Source of the DNA: Hyphomicrobiales bacterium
Lineage (GTDB): Bacteria > Pseudomonadota > Alphaproteobacteria > Rhizobiales > Rhizobiaceae
NCBI GenBank assembly: GCA_900469955.1
Contig: UBYX01000033.1
Location: 1-64,000 of the forward strand
DNA length: 64,000 nucleotides
Direction of reading: 5' to 3'
Positions 26,227 through 35,498 of the stretch are shown one piece after another. Within the stretch, counting starts at the first letter, position 1. Every line of letters starts with the position of its first letter. A program made the translations under genes and the position numbers. Below the pieces are notes generated by a model that searched no databases, had not been told where the DNA came from, and saw only the letters and a list, made by a program, of their open reading frames with translations.

Positions 26227-27477
26227 CTACTCCGCGGCCGAGCGGTGCCCGAAGCGCTGTTCGATATATTCGATCACGAGTTTCTCGAAGTCAGCGGCGA
26301 TGTTCGGGCCGCGCAACGTCATGGCCTTCTGGCCGTCGATGAAAACCGGGGCCGCCGGTGTCTCGCCGGTGCCGGGTAGCGAAATGCCGATATCGGCATG
26401 CTTGCTTTCGCCGGGCCCGTTGACGATGCAGCCCATGACCGCGACATTCAACGCCTCGACGCCTGGATATTTTTCGCGCCAGACCGGCATGTTCTTCCGC
26501 AGGTCGTTCTGGATGTTCTGGGCAAGCTCCTGGAAGACCGTCGAGGTGGTCCGCCCGCAACCCGGACAGGCGGCGACAACGGGTACGAACTGGCGAAAAC
26601 CCATCACCTGCAGCAGTTCCTGCGCCACCTGCACCTCGCGGGTGCGGTCGCCGTTTGGCTCCGGCGTCAGCGAAACGCGGATCGTGTCGCCGATCCCATG
26701 CTGCAGCACATAACCCATGGCCGCAGACGAGGCGACGATGCCCTTCGATCCCATGCCGGCCTCGGTCAGACCGAGGTGGAGGGCGTGGTTGGAGCGCTCG
26801 GCAAGCATGGAATAGACCGCAATCAGATCCTGCACCTGGCTGACCTTGGCCGACAGGATGATACGGTTGCGCGGCAGTCCGATCTGCTCGGCGAGCTCGG
26901 CAGAAATCAAGGCCGACTGGACGATCGCCTCGTGCATGACCTGCCGGGCCGACAGCGGCGAACCGGCTGCCGCATTGCGGTCCATCAACGTGGTCAGGAG
27001 ATCCTGGTCGAGCGAGCCCCAGTTGACGCCGATGCGCACCGGCTTGTCGTAACGGATCGCCATCTCGATGATGTCACCGAACTGCTTGTCCTTCTTGTCC
27101 TTGAAACCGACATTGCCCGGATTGATGCGGTATTTTGCAAGCGCCTCCGCGCAGGCCGGATGATCCGCCAGCAGCTTATGGCCGATATAGTGGAAATCGC
27201 CGACGAGCGGCACGTCCATGCCGAGACGCAAGAGTCGCTCGCGAATCTTCGGCACCGCAGCGGCGCTCTCGTCGCGATCGACCGTGATACGGACGATTTC
27301 GGACCCGGCCTTGTAAAGTGCGGCGACCTGCGCCACCGTCGCATCGATATCCGCCGTATCGGTGTTGGTCATGGATTGCACAACGACGGGTGCGCCCCCG
27401 CCGACGATGACACCACCGACATCGACCGCAACGGTGGCGCGGCGCGGCTTGGGATCGTATTCGACAGGTGAAGACAT
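26227..27477 (-). CDS. ispG: 4-hydroxy-3-methylbut-2-en-1-yl diphosphate synthase
   Basis: Late enzyme of the methylerythritol phosphate isoprenoid pathway. It reduces the cyclic diphosphate to HMBPP with a 4Fe-4S cluster. The protein has 416 residues. A TIM-barrel half begins [15 protein letters not shown]. The cluster cysteines are in [10 protein letters not shown] and the late [10 protein letters not shown], as in all IspG proteins. It stands alone, followed by the MFS gene on the other side of its start. Confidence 0.95.
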   Translation of the reverse strand: MSSPVEYDPKPRRATVAVDVGGVIVGGGAPVVVQSMTNTDTADIDATVAQVAALYKAGSEIVRITVDRDESAAAVPKIRERLLRLGMDVPLVGDFHYIGHKLLADHPACAEALAKYRINPGNVGFKDKKDKQFGDIIEMAIRYDKPVRIGVNWGSLDQDLLTTLMDRNAAAGSPLSARQVMHEAIVQSALISAELAEQIGLPRNRIILSAKVSQVQDLIAVYSMLAERSNHALHLGLTEAGMGSKGIVASSAAMGYVLQHGIGDTIRVSLTPEPNGDRTREVQVAQELLQVMGFRQFVPVVAACPGCGRTTSTVFQELAQNIQNDLRKNMPVWREKYPGVEALNVAVMGCIVNGPGESKHADIGISLPGTGETPAAPVFIDGQKAMTLRGPNIAADFEKLVIEYIEQRFGHRSAAE

Positions 27478-27605
27478 GGCGTATCTCGTGGCCTAGGCTG
27501 TTGGAGCGCCTTTCAGGTGGCGTATGGCTGGCTGCTTGTCAACCGGCACGACACTCAGTTTATCTCGTACCACGCCACGGAGCCAGCCGCACGGGACTGC
27601 GCGCC

Positions 27606-28796
27606 CTAGTGATGGGCGTTGTCCGCGTGTCGGGCGAGCGGCGACAGGAAGAGCGCCACGACGAGCAGCACCGAGAGACCGACGAAGATCATTGCGAGGC
27701 CGGTATATTCGGCGACGAAACCGATCGCCGAGGGGGCGACCAGGATACCCGAATAGCCCATGGTCGTAACCACGGAGAGACCGACACCGGCCGCCATCCC
27801 AGGCAGATTGCCTGCCGCGGAAAAAGCGATCGGCACGATATTGGAAATCCCGATACCTGTCAGCGCAAAGCCGGCGATTGCCATGGCGGAGTTTTCGGCA
27901 AAGCCAATCAGCAGAAGCCCCAGGATTGCGATCACGCAACAGACGCGCAAAGTCCTTACCGCGCCGAAGCGGTCGCGTATGAGATCACCGGCAAAGCGCA
28001 TGACTGCCATTGTCAGCGAGAAGGCTGCGAAGGCAAAACCTGAAAGCGTGACGGAAGCCGCCAGTTCGTTCCGCAGATAAAGTGCTCCCCAATCTAGGAT
28101 TGCGCCCTCCGGGATCATGCAGAACAGTGCCATGATGCCGATCAGCCAAGGCAGAGGTGAACGCGGCAGCCGGCTGCCGCCATGCTTGTGTTCATCCGGA
28201 TGCGGCGCATCGTGAAGCACCACCCGCCATGCGACCACGATCATCAGCACAGCCAGGAGAGTGACGAGGATCGCGTGAGCCGACACGCCGATATACTCGA
28301 TAAGGAAGCCGCCGGTCGACGAACCGATCAGACCGCCGAGGCTCCAGAAAGCGTGGCAGGAGGACATGATGGCCCGCCGCATATGCTTTTCAACCGCAAC
28401 TGCATTGGCATTCATCGCGACATCCATCGCGCCGATCAAACCGCCAAAGAGGAAGATGGCGACGGCACCGGTCCAGATACTGCCGACCCAGGTCAGCAAC
28501 AGCAGCGTTGGCGTCAGGAGCACCGCCGCCCATTTCGAAACCTGGCTCGATCCGAAGCGGGCGATCTGACTGCCGGCGAGCGGCATCATGACGAGGGAAC
28601 CGAGTCCAAATGTCAGGATCATCAGGCCGAGAGCGCTTTCGCTCAGACCGAGGCGGGTCGCAAATTCGGGAATTTTCGGAGCCCAAGCCCCGACCATGAA
28701 GCCGTTCATCAGGAACAGCAAAGCGACGCCAATCCTTTCCCGGGTAACAAAATTCCGGGACTGAGCAACAGAGCTACCGGGTGCGCGAGTATCCAT
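27606..28796 (-). CDS. MFS transporter (YbjJ/MosC-like)
   Basis: Inner-membrane transporter of 396 residues with twelve probable helices in two halves. The loop between helices 2 and 3 is the MFS-like GSQIARFGSSQVSK. The sequence GAMDVAMNANAVAVEK in helix 4 is typical of the group containing YbjJ and the rhizopine-locus protein MosC. The substrate cannot be predicted. It lies downstream of pyc on the same strand, separated by about 215 bases and a hairpin. Confidence 0.87.
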   Translation of the reverse strand: MDTRAPGSSVAQSRNFVTRERIGVALLFLMNGFMVGAWAPKIPEFATRLGLSESALGLMILTFGLGSLVMMPLAGSQIARFGSSQVSKWAAVLLTPTLLLLTWVGSIWTGAVAIFLFGGLIGAMDVAMNANAVAVEKHMRRAIMSSCHAFWSLGGLIGSSTGGFLIEYIGVSAHAILVTLLAVLMIVVAWRVVLHDAPHPDEHKHGGSRLPRSPLPWLIGIMALFCMIPEGAILDWGALYLRNELAASVTLSGFAFAAFSLTMAVMRFAGDLIRDRFGAVRTLRVCCVIAILGLLLIGFAENSAMAIAGFALTGIGISNIVPIAFSAAGNLPGMAAGVGLSVVTTMGYSGILVAPSAIGFVAEYTGLAMIFVGLSVLLVVALFLSPLARHADNAHH

Positions 28797-28946
28797 AAAT
28801 CCAATCCTTAATGGTTGTCGCGACCATATTTAAATCGATTGAAATTGCAACGGCGCAACGGCGGCCTGTGTCTCACAAATTATGTGCGAACGAAACCCGC
28901 GACGATCCAAAAGGTTCTCAGACTGGCGGCATTGATAAGAGATTTA

Positions 28947-28973
28947 GAGCGCAAGCCCGAAGACTTGCGCCTC
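28947..28973 (-). terminator. Hairpin after pyc
   Basis: The stem GCGCAAG (28949-28955) with CTTGCGC (28964-28970) and loop CCCGAAGA lies about 40 bases after the pyc stop. On the minus strand it is followed by TCTAAATCTCTT, a weak T-rich tail. It is a probable terminator. Confidence 0.6.
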
Positions 28974-29011
28974 TCACATCAATAGCGCTCAGGAAATAGG
29001 GACGGCAAAAG

Positions 29012-32000
29012 TCAGCCCCCGTAGACGATCAGCAGGTCCTTTGCGTCGATCTGGTCCCCGGCTTTGACGAGGACTTCGGAGACGGTTCCATCCTTTTCCG
29101 CATGGAGCGCCGTTTCCATCTTCATCGCTTCGATGGAGAGCAGCACGTCGCCGGCCTTGACCACCTGGCCGGCGGAGACGGCGACCGTGGAGATCACACC
29201 CGGCATCGGCGCACCGAGATGCAGACCATTCCCGAGCTCGGCCTTGCGGCGGATCGCGCCTCCGGATGCACCATGCGCCCGGTCCGGCACCTTGATGCGG
29301 CGCGGCTGGCCGTTCAACTCGAAGAAGGCTGTCACCATGCCCTGCGCGTCGGTGGCGCTCATCGCCTGGTTGACGATGACCAGCGTCTTGCCCTTCTCGA
29401 TATCGGCAAACAGTTCCTCGCCGTCCTTCAGCCCGTAGAAATAGGCAGGGGTCGGCAGGACAGAAACCGGTCCATAGGTATCGACGGCAAAAGCGAAGTC
29501 GGTAAAGACCTTGGGATACATGAGATAGGAGGCAAACTCGAAGTCGTCGACCTTCCGGCCGAGCTTCTCCTCGATGACCTTGCGTTCGGCGTCGAGATCG
29601 GCTTCCGCAAGCAGGGAGCCCGGACGTGCCGTATAGGGCTCTTCGCCCTTCAGCGCCTTCTTCTGCAGCGCCTCCGGCCAACCGGACGGCGGCTGGCCGA
29701 GATCACCTTTCAACATCGAAACGACCGATTCCGGAAATGCGATGTCCTTCGCCGGATTTTCGACATCGGCCACCGTAAGGTCCTGGGAAACCATCATCAA
29801 GGCCATGTCGCCGACGACCTTGGAAGACGGCGTCACCTTGACGATGTCGCCGAACATCTGGTTCACATCCGCATAGGTCTGCGCGACCTTGTGCCAGCGG
29901 GTGTCGAGGCCGAGCGAACGGGCCTGCTCCTTGAGATTGGTGAATTGGCCGCCCGGCATCTCGTGGAGATAGACCTCCGAAGCTGGTCCCTTGAGATCGC
30001 TTTCGAAGGCCGCGTATTGGCCGCGCACAGCCTCCCAATAGAAGGAGATGCGGCGGATCCATTCCGGATCAAGTCCCGGGTCGCGCTCGGTACCGGACAG
30101 CGCCTCGACGATCGAGCCGAGGCAAGGCTGCGACGTATTGCCGGACAGTGCGTCCATGGCCGCATCGACGACGTCGACGCCCGCATCGACGGCTGCGAGC
30201 ACGGTGGCGGCAGATATGCCGGACGTATCATGCGTATGAAAGTGGATCGGCAGGCTGGTGGCCTCGCGGAGCGCCTTGAACAGGACGCGAGCGGCGGCAG
30301 GCTTCAGGAGGCCCGCCATATCCTTCAGCGCGATGATATGTGCGCCCGCCTTTTCCAGCTCCGCGGCCAGAGCAACGTAATATTTGAGGTCATATTTCGG
30401 GCGGGCGGAATTCAAGAGATCGCCCGTGTAGCAGATCGCCGCCTCGCAGAGCTTGTTTTCTTCCTGGACCGCATCCATCGAGACGCGCATGTTCTCGACC
30501 CAGTTCAGGCAGTCGAAAACGCGGAAGAGATCCACGCCACCCTTCGCCGCCTGACGGACAAAATATTTGACGACGTTATCGGGATAGTTCTTGTAGCCGA
30601 CGCCGTTGGCGCCGCGCAAAAGCATCTGCAGGAGCAGGTTCGGCGCACCTTCGCGGATCAGCGAAAGCCGCTCCCAGGGGTCTTCCGTCAGGAACCGCAT
30701 CGAGACGTCGAAGGTCGCCCCGCCCCAGCATTCCAGCGAAAAGAGGTTGGGCAGCGCGCGCGCATAAACGCTGGCAACGCGGGCAATGTCATAGGTGCGC
30801 ATCCGGGTCGCGAGCAGCGACTGATGCCCGTCACGCATCGTGGTGTCGGTCACCAGCACGCGCTGTTCATTACGCATCCATTCGGCGAACTGCTTCGGAC
30901 CAAGGGCATCAAGACGTTGCTTTGTGCCGTCAGGGATAGCGCCGTTGATATAGGGTATGATCGGCTTCGCCATCTGTTCGGAAGGCACGGGCCGACCCTT
31001 GGTTTCAGGGTGCCCGTTCACTGTTACGTCGGCGAGATAGGTCAGGAGCTTGGTTGCGCGATCCTGCCGTTTCACCTGCTCAAAGAGTTCAGGCGTCGTG
31101 TCGATGAACCGCGTCGTATAGGAATTGTCACGGAACTTCGGGTGGCCGATGATCGCTTCAAGGAAGGTCAGGTTGGTCGCAACCCCACGAATTCGGAACT
31201 CGCGCAGCGCCCGGTCCATGCGGCTGATTGCTTCCTCCGGCTTGGGGGCCCAGGCGGTCACCTTGACCAGCAGCGGATCGTAGAAGCGCGTGATGATCGC
31301 GCCGGAATAGGATGTGCCGCCATCGAGGCGGATGCCGAAACCAGAGGCCGAGCGATAGGCGGTGATGCGGCCATAGTCCGGTATGAAGTTATGTTCCGGA
31401 TCTTCCGTGGTGATGCGGCACTGGAGAGCGTGACCGTTGAGGCGGATATTCTCCTGGGCCGGAACGCCGGATTCTGGCGTTCCGATCGCAAAACCTTCCA
31501 GGATATGAATCTGCGCCTTGACGATATCGATGCCTGTGACGACTTCGGTCACAGTATGCTCGACCTGGATACGCGGATTGACCTCTATGAAATAGAACTT
31601 GCCCGTATCGGCATCCATAAGATACTCGACCGTACCGGCGCCGATATAGTTCGTCGCCTCCGCGATCTTCAGCGAGTAGTCGGCCAGTTCCTGGCGCTGC
31701 GCTTCCGAGAGATAAGGTGCCGGCGCTCGCTCGACGACCTTCTGGTTGCGCCTCTGAATCGAGCAGTCCCGTTCGAAAAGGTGCACGGCATTGCCGTGGG
31801 TGTCGCCGAGGATCTGGCTCTCCACATGGCGCGCCCGCTCGACGAGCTTTTCCAGATAGACCTCGTCCTTGCCGAAAGCGGCCATTGCCTCGCGCTTGGC
31901 TTCCGTCACTTCCTTGGCGAGATCAGTCTCCGAACGAATAACGCGCATTCCGCGTCCGCCGCCGCCCCAGGAGGCCTTCAGCATCACGGGGTAGCCAATC

Positions 32001-32473
32001 GTCGCTGCCATCCTGGCCACTTCCGCCAGGTCGTCCGGCAGAGGCTCCGTTGCCGGAACAACAGGCACACCGACCGAAATCGCCAGATTGCGGGCCGCGA
32101 CCTTGTTGCCGAGCTGGCGCATCGTCTCGGCCCTCGGACCGATGAACGTGATGCCGGCCGCATCGCAGGCTTCGACAAATTCCGGACTTTCCGACAGAAG
32201 CCCATATCCGGGATGAATGGCGTCGGCGCCGGACAATTTGGCAACGCGGATGATTTCAGGGATCGAGAGATAACTTTCGATGGGTCCCATATCTCGGGAA
32301 AGATGCGGACCGCGGCCGACTTGGTAACTTTCGTCGGCCTTGAAACGGTGCAGCGAGAGCTTGTCTTCCTCCGCCCAGATCGCAACCGTCTTAATGCCCA
32401 GTTCATTCGCAGCACGAAAAACGCGGATCGCGATTTCAGACCGGTTGGCAACGAGAATCTTCGAAATCGGCAA
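29012..32473 (-). CDS. pyc: Pyruvate carboxylase
   Basis: Single-chain biotin enzyme of 1153 residues that makes oxaloacetate from pyruvate and bicarbonate, the anaplerotic step for gluconeogenesis and the TCA cycle. Biotin carboxylase domain at about 1-450 (SWGGGGRGMR, EVNPRIQVEHTVTE). Carboxyltransferase domain at about 535-810 (DTTMRDGHQSLLATRMRT). Carboxy-terminal biotinyl domain with Lys1118 in EAMKM as the biotin site. The alpha4 full-length arrangement is intact. The neighbouring expR gene is downstream of nothing here: it ends 127 bases upstream of pyc on the same strand. Confidence 0.97.
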   Translation of the reverse strand: MPISKILVANRSEIAIRVFRAANELGIKTVAIWAEEDKLSLHRFKADESYQVGRGPHLSRDMGPIESYLSIPEIIRVAKLSGADAIHPGYGLLSESPEFVEACDAAGITFIGPRAETMRQLGNKVAARNLAISVGVPVVPATEPLPDDLAEVARMAATIGYPVMLKASWGGGGRGMRVIRSETDLAKEVTEAKREAMAAFGKDEVYLEKLVERARHVESQILGDTHGNAVHLFERDCSIQRRNQKVVERAPAPYLSEAQRQELADYSLKIAEATNYIGAGTVEYLMDADTGKFYFIEVNPRIQVEHTVTEVVTGIDIVKAQIHILEGFAIGTPESGVPAQENIRLNGHALQCRITTEDPEHNFIPDYGRITAYRSASGFGIRLDGGTSYSGAIITRFYDPLLVKVTAWAPKPEEAISRMDRALREFRIRGVATNLTFLEAIIGHPKFRDNSYTTRFIDTTPELFEQVKRQDRATKLLTYLADVTVNGHPETKGRPVPSEQMAKPIIPYINGAIPDGTKQRLDALGPKQFAEWMRNEQRVLVTDTTMRDGHQSLLATRMRTYDIARVASVYARALPNLFSLECWGGATFDVSMRFLTEDPWERLSLIREGAPNLLLQMLLRGANGVGYKNYPDNVVKYFVRQAAKGGVDLFRVFDCLNWVENMRVSMDAVQEENKLCEAAICYTGDLLNSARPKYDLKYYVALAAELEKAGAHIIALKDMAGLLKPAAARVLFKALREATSLPIHFHTHDTSGISAATVLAAVDAGVDVVDAAMDALSGNTSQPCLGSIVEALSGTERDPGLDPEWIRRISFYWEAVRGQYAAFESDLKGPASEVYLHEMPGGQFTNLKEQARSLGLDTRWHKVAQTYADVNQMFGDIVKVTPSSKVVGDMALMMVSQDLTVADVENPAKDIAFPESVVSMLKGDLGQPPSGWPEALQKKALKGEEPYTARPGSLLAEADLDAERKVIEEKLGRKVDDFEFASYLMYPKVFTDFAFAVDTYGPVSVLPTPAYFYGLKDGEELFADIEKGKTLVIVNQAMSATDAQGMVTAFFELNGQPRRIKVPDRAHGASGGAIRRKAELGNGLHLGAPMPGVISTVAVSAGQVVKAGDVLLSIEAMKMETALHAEKDGTVSEVLVKAGDQIDAKDLLIVYGG

Positions 32474-32600
32474 AACGGACCTCCCCAGGCGCCATCGAAA
32501 TGCTGCACTGCGAGAACCAATATCGCCTTAATCAGCGAAGTGCAATTTCCTAGAACGCGTGGGGCTAAATTAATGTCATAATCCGGTCATCAGACCTTGC

Positions 32601-33341
32601 TCAGGTCACTAATCCCATGCGGAAGGCCGAGGCAACCACATGCTGGCGGTTCTTTGCTTGCAACTTCTCCTGAAGGCCGTTGATATACCAGTCAACGGTA
32701 TGGCTGGATATCTCAAGTGACTTGGCAATTTCGTTGGAGGTCAACCCTTCCGCGAGCAATCCGACGACTTCCATTTCTCGGCGCGTGAGTTGCGTGTCGA
32801 CTGGTGCAGCGGCCTCGAGCGCTGCCGCCTCACCCCGCATCTCCATAAAGCGCCAGAAAACCTTTTTCGCTGCCGCATCGAAAAGCGCCATCTCGGCAGG
32901 CGAAAGATCGACGGGCCGGCCTCCGACCGACATGGTCCCCAGAATGCCGTTGCGGCCGTGGACCGGAAAGATATAGCCGTCCTGCAAACCGTAGCGGGTC
33001 CCTTCCTGCATCATCCGTTGCATGCGCTGGCGGTGCGGATCGTTCCTCAGCGTAAAAAGCGCGTCGCGCCAGCGAAACGGCCTTTGCGCGATGCTCAACA
33101 TCCGGATGGTCGGGTCAATAAGAACATATCTGCGGGTGACATAGACCTGCGGCCAGCCCTCGGGCCAACGGCCAGCGAGCAGCAGGCTCATGGGGTTTTC
33201 ATTGAGGCGGGGCTGTATCAGCACTCCGTAATAGTCAAAGCCATAGGCCGATAGCAGGGATTCAAGCTGGGCCGTCAACTCCGCTTCCGCCTTGGTTTCG
33301 CCTGCCAGTACCAGGAGTTGTACGATCAGTTGAATGTTCAA
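32601..33341 (-). CDS. expR: LuxR-family quorum-sensing regulator, ExpR-like
   Basis: Protein of 246 residues. The autoinducer-binding domain (about 20-165) has the conserved set at TraR spacing: Trp63, Tyr67, Asp76, Pro77 and Trp91. The C-terminal LuxR helix-turn-helix (185-245) has Glu189, Gly199 and the recognition segment SSHTVDWYINGLQEKL. The position between pyc and ndvA matches expR of Sinorhizobium meliloti, which responds to long-chain acyl-homoserine lactones and controls exopolysaccharide and motility. No luxI-type synthase is nearby, so it is a solo receptor in this window. The frame is intact. Confidence 0.88.
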   Translation of the reverse strand: MNIQLIVQLLVLAGETKAEAELTAQLESLLSAYGFDYYGVLIQPRLNENPMSLLLAGRWPEGWPQVYVTRRYVLIDPTIRMLSIAQRPFRWRDALFTLRNDPHRQRMQRMMQEGTRYGLQDGYIFPVHGRNGILGTMSVGGRPVDLSPAEMALFDAAAKKVFWRFMEMRGEAAALEAAAPVDTQLTRREMEVVGLLAEGLTSNEIAKSLEISSHTVDWYINGLQEKLQAKNRQHVVASAFRMGLVT

Positions 33342-33645
33342 GACTGCCCCCCCGAAATGCCCACGGCGTCTTTTGTTTGCATGAAAATTGAGTTAATTCC
33401 CCGGGCCATAGTTGACTAGCATAGTTATCATTCGTTGAAGGTATACCGCAAAATTTAGCCCCTTGACGGCTCCAAATAAGATAGCTTCGGGCTCGATCAG
33501 AGCCGGTTTTGCAAAGATTTGCTGTATATGGAACATTTCGGACAGAAGGGCTATTAATCGCCCGGTTTCGTCGCGGAATTGCCGTTTCCGATATTTAAGT
33601 ATCAACGGCCGCGACCGCGGTTCTATGTGAATGAGGTGGTATTCG
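33342..33645. promoter_or_regulatory. Divergent expR/ndvA intergenic region
   Basis: About 300 AT-richer bases between divergently transcribed expR and ndvA, which must hold both promoters. I see no clear lux-box palindrome and no recognisable gene. A 70-codon open frame on the minus strand (33393-33605) lacks any supporting feature. Confidence 0.5.
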
Positions 33646-35415
33646 TTGACGCTGTTTCAGGTTTATGCACGAGCACTAAAATATCTGGCGAAGAACAAAT
33701 GGCGGGTCACTGCGGTGGTTATCGCCAATATCGTGCTCGCGGCCATTACCATCGCCGAGCCGATCCTCTTCGGCCGAATCATCGATGCCATTTCGTCGGG
33801 CGGCAACGTCACCCCGGTGTTGATGCTTTGGGCTGGATTCGGTGTTTTCAATACAATCGCGTACGTGCTTGTTGCGCGGGAGGCTGACAGGCTCGCTCAC
33901 GGTCGCCGCGCGTCCCTGCTGACGGAAGCGTTTGGCCGGATCATCTCCATGCCGCTCGCGTGGCACAGCCAGCGCGGCACCTCGCATGCTCTGCACACCC
34001 TGTTGCGCGCTGCCGAAAGCCTGTTCGGCTTGTGGCTCGAATTCATGCGCACGCATCTCGCCACCGCCGTCGCTTTGGCTCTTCTGGTTCCGACGGCGAT
34101 CTCCATGGATTGGCGGCTCAGCATCGTGCTTCTGGTGCTGAGCATTCTCTACTGGATCATCGGCGTGTCGGTGATGAACCGCACCAAGGAAGGGCAAGCC
34201 TCCGTCGAGAGCCATTATCACACTGTCTTTTCCCATGTGAGCGACGCCATCAGCAACGTCTCGGTGCTGCACAGCTACAACCGGATCGAGGCTGAAACCA
34301 AGGCGTTGAAGAACTACACCAAAGACCTGCTCGCGGCCCAATATCCGGTGCTCGATTGGTGGGCTCTTGCCAGTGCGTTGAATCGCACGGCTTCGACAGT
34401 ATCGATGGGTGTTATTCTGGTGATCGGCACCGTGCTCGTCCAACAGGGTCAACTGCGTGTCGGCGACGTCGTGGCCTTTATCGGCTTCGCAAATCTTCTC
34501 ATCGGCCGGCTCGATCTTCTGCGCCAGTTCGCCACTCAGATTTTTGAAGCGCGGGCCAAGCTCGAAGACTTCTTCGCGCTTGAAGATTCCGTCGAGGAAC
34601 GCGCCGAACCGGTGGATGCCGGCGAACTCTCCAACGTTCGAGGCGAGGTGGAATTCCGAAACGTCTCCTTCGGCTTCGCCAGCACGAGCCAGGGGGTCCA
34701 CAACATCTCCTTCACGGCAAATGCCGGCGAGACATTGGCGATCGTCGGTCCGACCGGGGCCGGCAAGACGACCCTCATCAACCTCCTGCAACGGGTCTAC
34801 GACCCCCAGGAAGGCAAGATCCTTATCGACGGCACCGATATCAGCAAGATAACGCGCAAATCGCTTCGCCAGTCCATCGCCACCGTATTTCAGGACGCAG
34901 GCCTGCTGAACCGCTCCATCAGCGAAAACATTCGTCTCGGGCGCGAGGGCGCCACCGAAGAGGATATAGCAAGAGCCGCGGAAGCGGCGGCGGCAACGGA
35001 GTTCATCGAAAGCCGGCTGGTTGGCTACGAAACTTCGGTCGGGGAGCGTGGCAATCGCCTTTCTGGCGGCGAACGTCAACGTATCGCCATTGCCCGTGCA
35101 ATCCTCAAGAACGCACCCATCCTGGTGCTCGACGAGGCAACCAGTGCACTGGACGTGGAAACCGAGGCCCGCGTAAAAGCTGCGATCGACAGGCTGCGCC
35201 AGGACCGCACCACCTTTATCATCGCCCATCGGCTCTCGACCATTCGCGACGCCAACAAGGTGATCTTCCTCGACAATGGCCGGATCATCGAGATGGGCAC
35301 TTATGACGAACTCAGCCAGAGTGGCGGGCGTTTTGCCTCGCTTCTCAAGGCCAGCGGCATTCTCAACGATGACCAGGAGAAACAGGCCGAAGGGCCGCTG
35401 CCGCAAACGGCTTGA
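33646..35415 (+). CDS. ndvA: Cyclic beta-1,2-glucan export ATP-binding/permease protein
   Basis: Half-type ABC exporter (NdvA/ChvA) of 589 residues that moves cyclic beta-1,2-glucan to the periplasm. The N-terminal membrane domain has six helices (about 20-300) with READRLAHGRRA and LHTLLRAAESLFGLWLEFMR as family-specific blocks. The ATPase domain has Walker A GPTGAGKTT near 369, signature LSGGERQRIA near 472 and Walker B ILVLDEATSALD. I choose TTG 33646 (GAGGTGG 5 bases upstream) because it aligns with the family start MTLxQVY; ATG 33631 lacks a ribosome site. It converges on ndvB, which makes the cargo. Confidence 0.95.
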   Translation: MTLFQVYARALKYLAKNKWRVTAVVIANIVLAAITIAEPILFGRIIDAISSGGNVTPVLMLWAGFGVFNTIAYVLVAREADRLAHGRRASLLTEAFGRIISMPLAWHSQRGTSHALHTLLRAAESLFGLWLEFMRTHLATAVALALLVPTAISMDWRLSIVLLVLSILYWIIGVSVMNRTKEGQASVESHYHTVFSHVSDAISNVSVLHSYNRIEAETKALKNYTKDLLAAQYPVLDWWALASALNRTASTVSMGVILVIGTVLVQQGQLRVGDVVAFIGFANLLIGRLDLLRQFATQIFEARAKLEDFFALEDSVEERAEPVDAGELSNVRGEVEFRNVSFGFASTSQGVHNISFTANAGETLAIVGPTGAGKTTLINLLQRVYDPQEGKILIDGTDISKITRKSLRQSIATVFQDAGLLNRSISENIRLGREGATEEDIARAAEAAAATEFIESRLVGYETSVGERGNRLSGGERQRIAIARAILKNAPILVLDEATSALDVETEARVKAAIDRLRQDRTTFIIAHRLSTIRDANKVIFLDNGRIIEMGTYDELSQSGGRFASLLKASGILNDDQEKQAEGPLPQTA

Positions 35416-35437
35416 GCGTTAGCGGACTATACGAACA

Positions 35438-35474
35438 AAGCCCGCCGCCATTTCCATTGGCGGCGGGCTTTTTT
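35438..35474 (+). terminator. Strong terminator after ndvA
   Basis: A 13-base perfect stem (AAGCCCGCCGCCA with its complement) and a short loop are followed by a run of Ts, 22 bases after the ndvA stop. It separates the convergent ndvA and ndvB transcripts. Confidence 0.95.
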
Positions 35475-35498
35475 ATGGAGTCGTAGCCAGGTGTGTTC

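Noticed and set aside
29102-32581. Very long open frame (about 1159 codons) on the plus strand opposite pyc
   Set aside because: It is a shadow of a GC-rich gene; the minus strand encodes an intact pyruvate carboxylase with all domains, and the plus frame shows no recognisable motif.
33393-33605. 70-codon open frame on the minus strand between expR and ndvA
   Set aside because: It covers the divergent promoter region, has no ribosome site and no recognisable protein feature.
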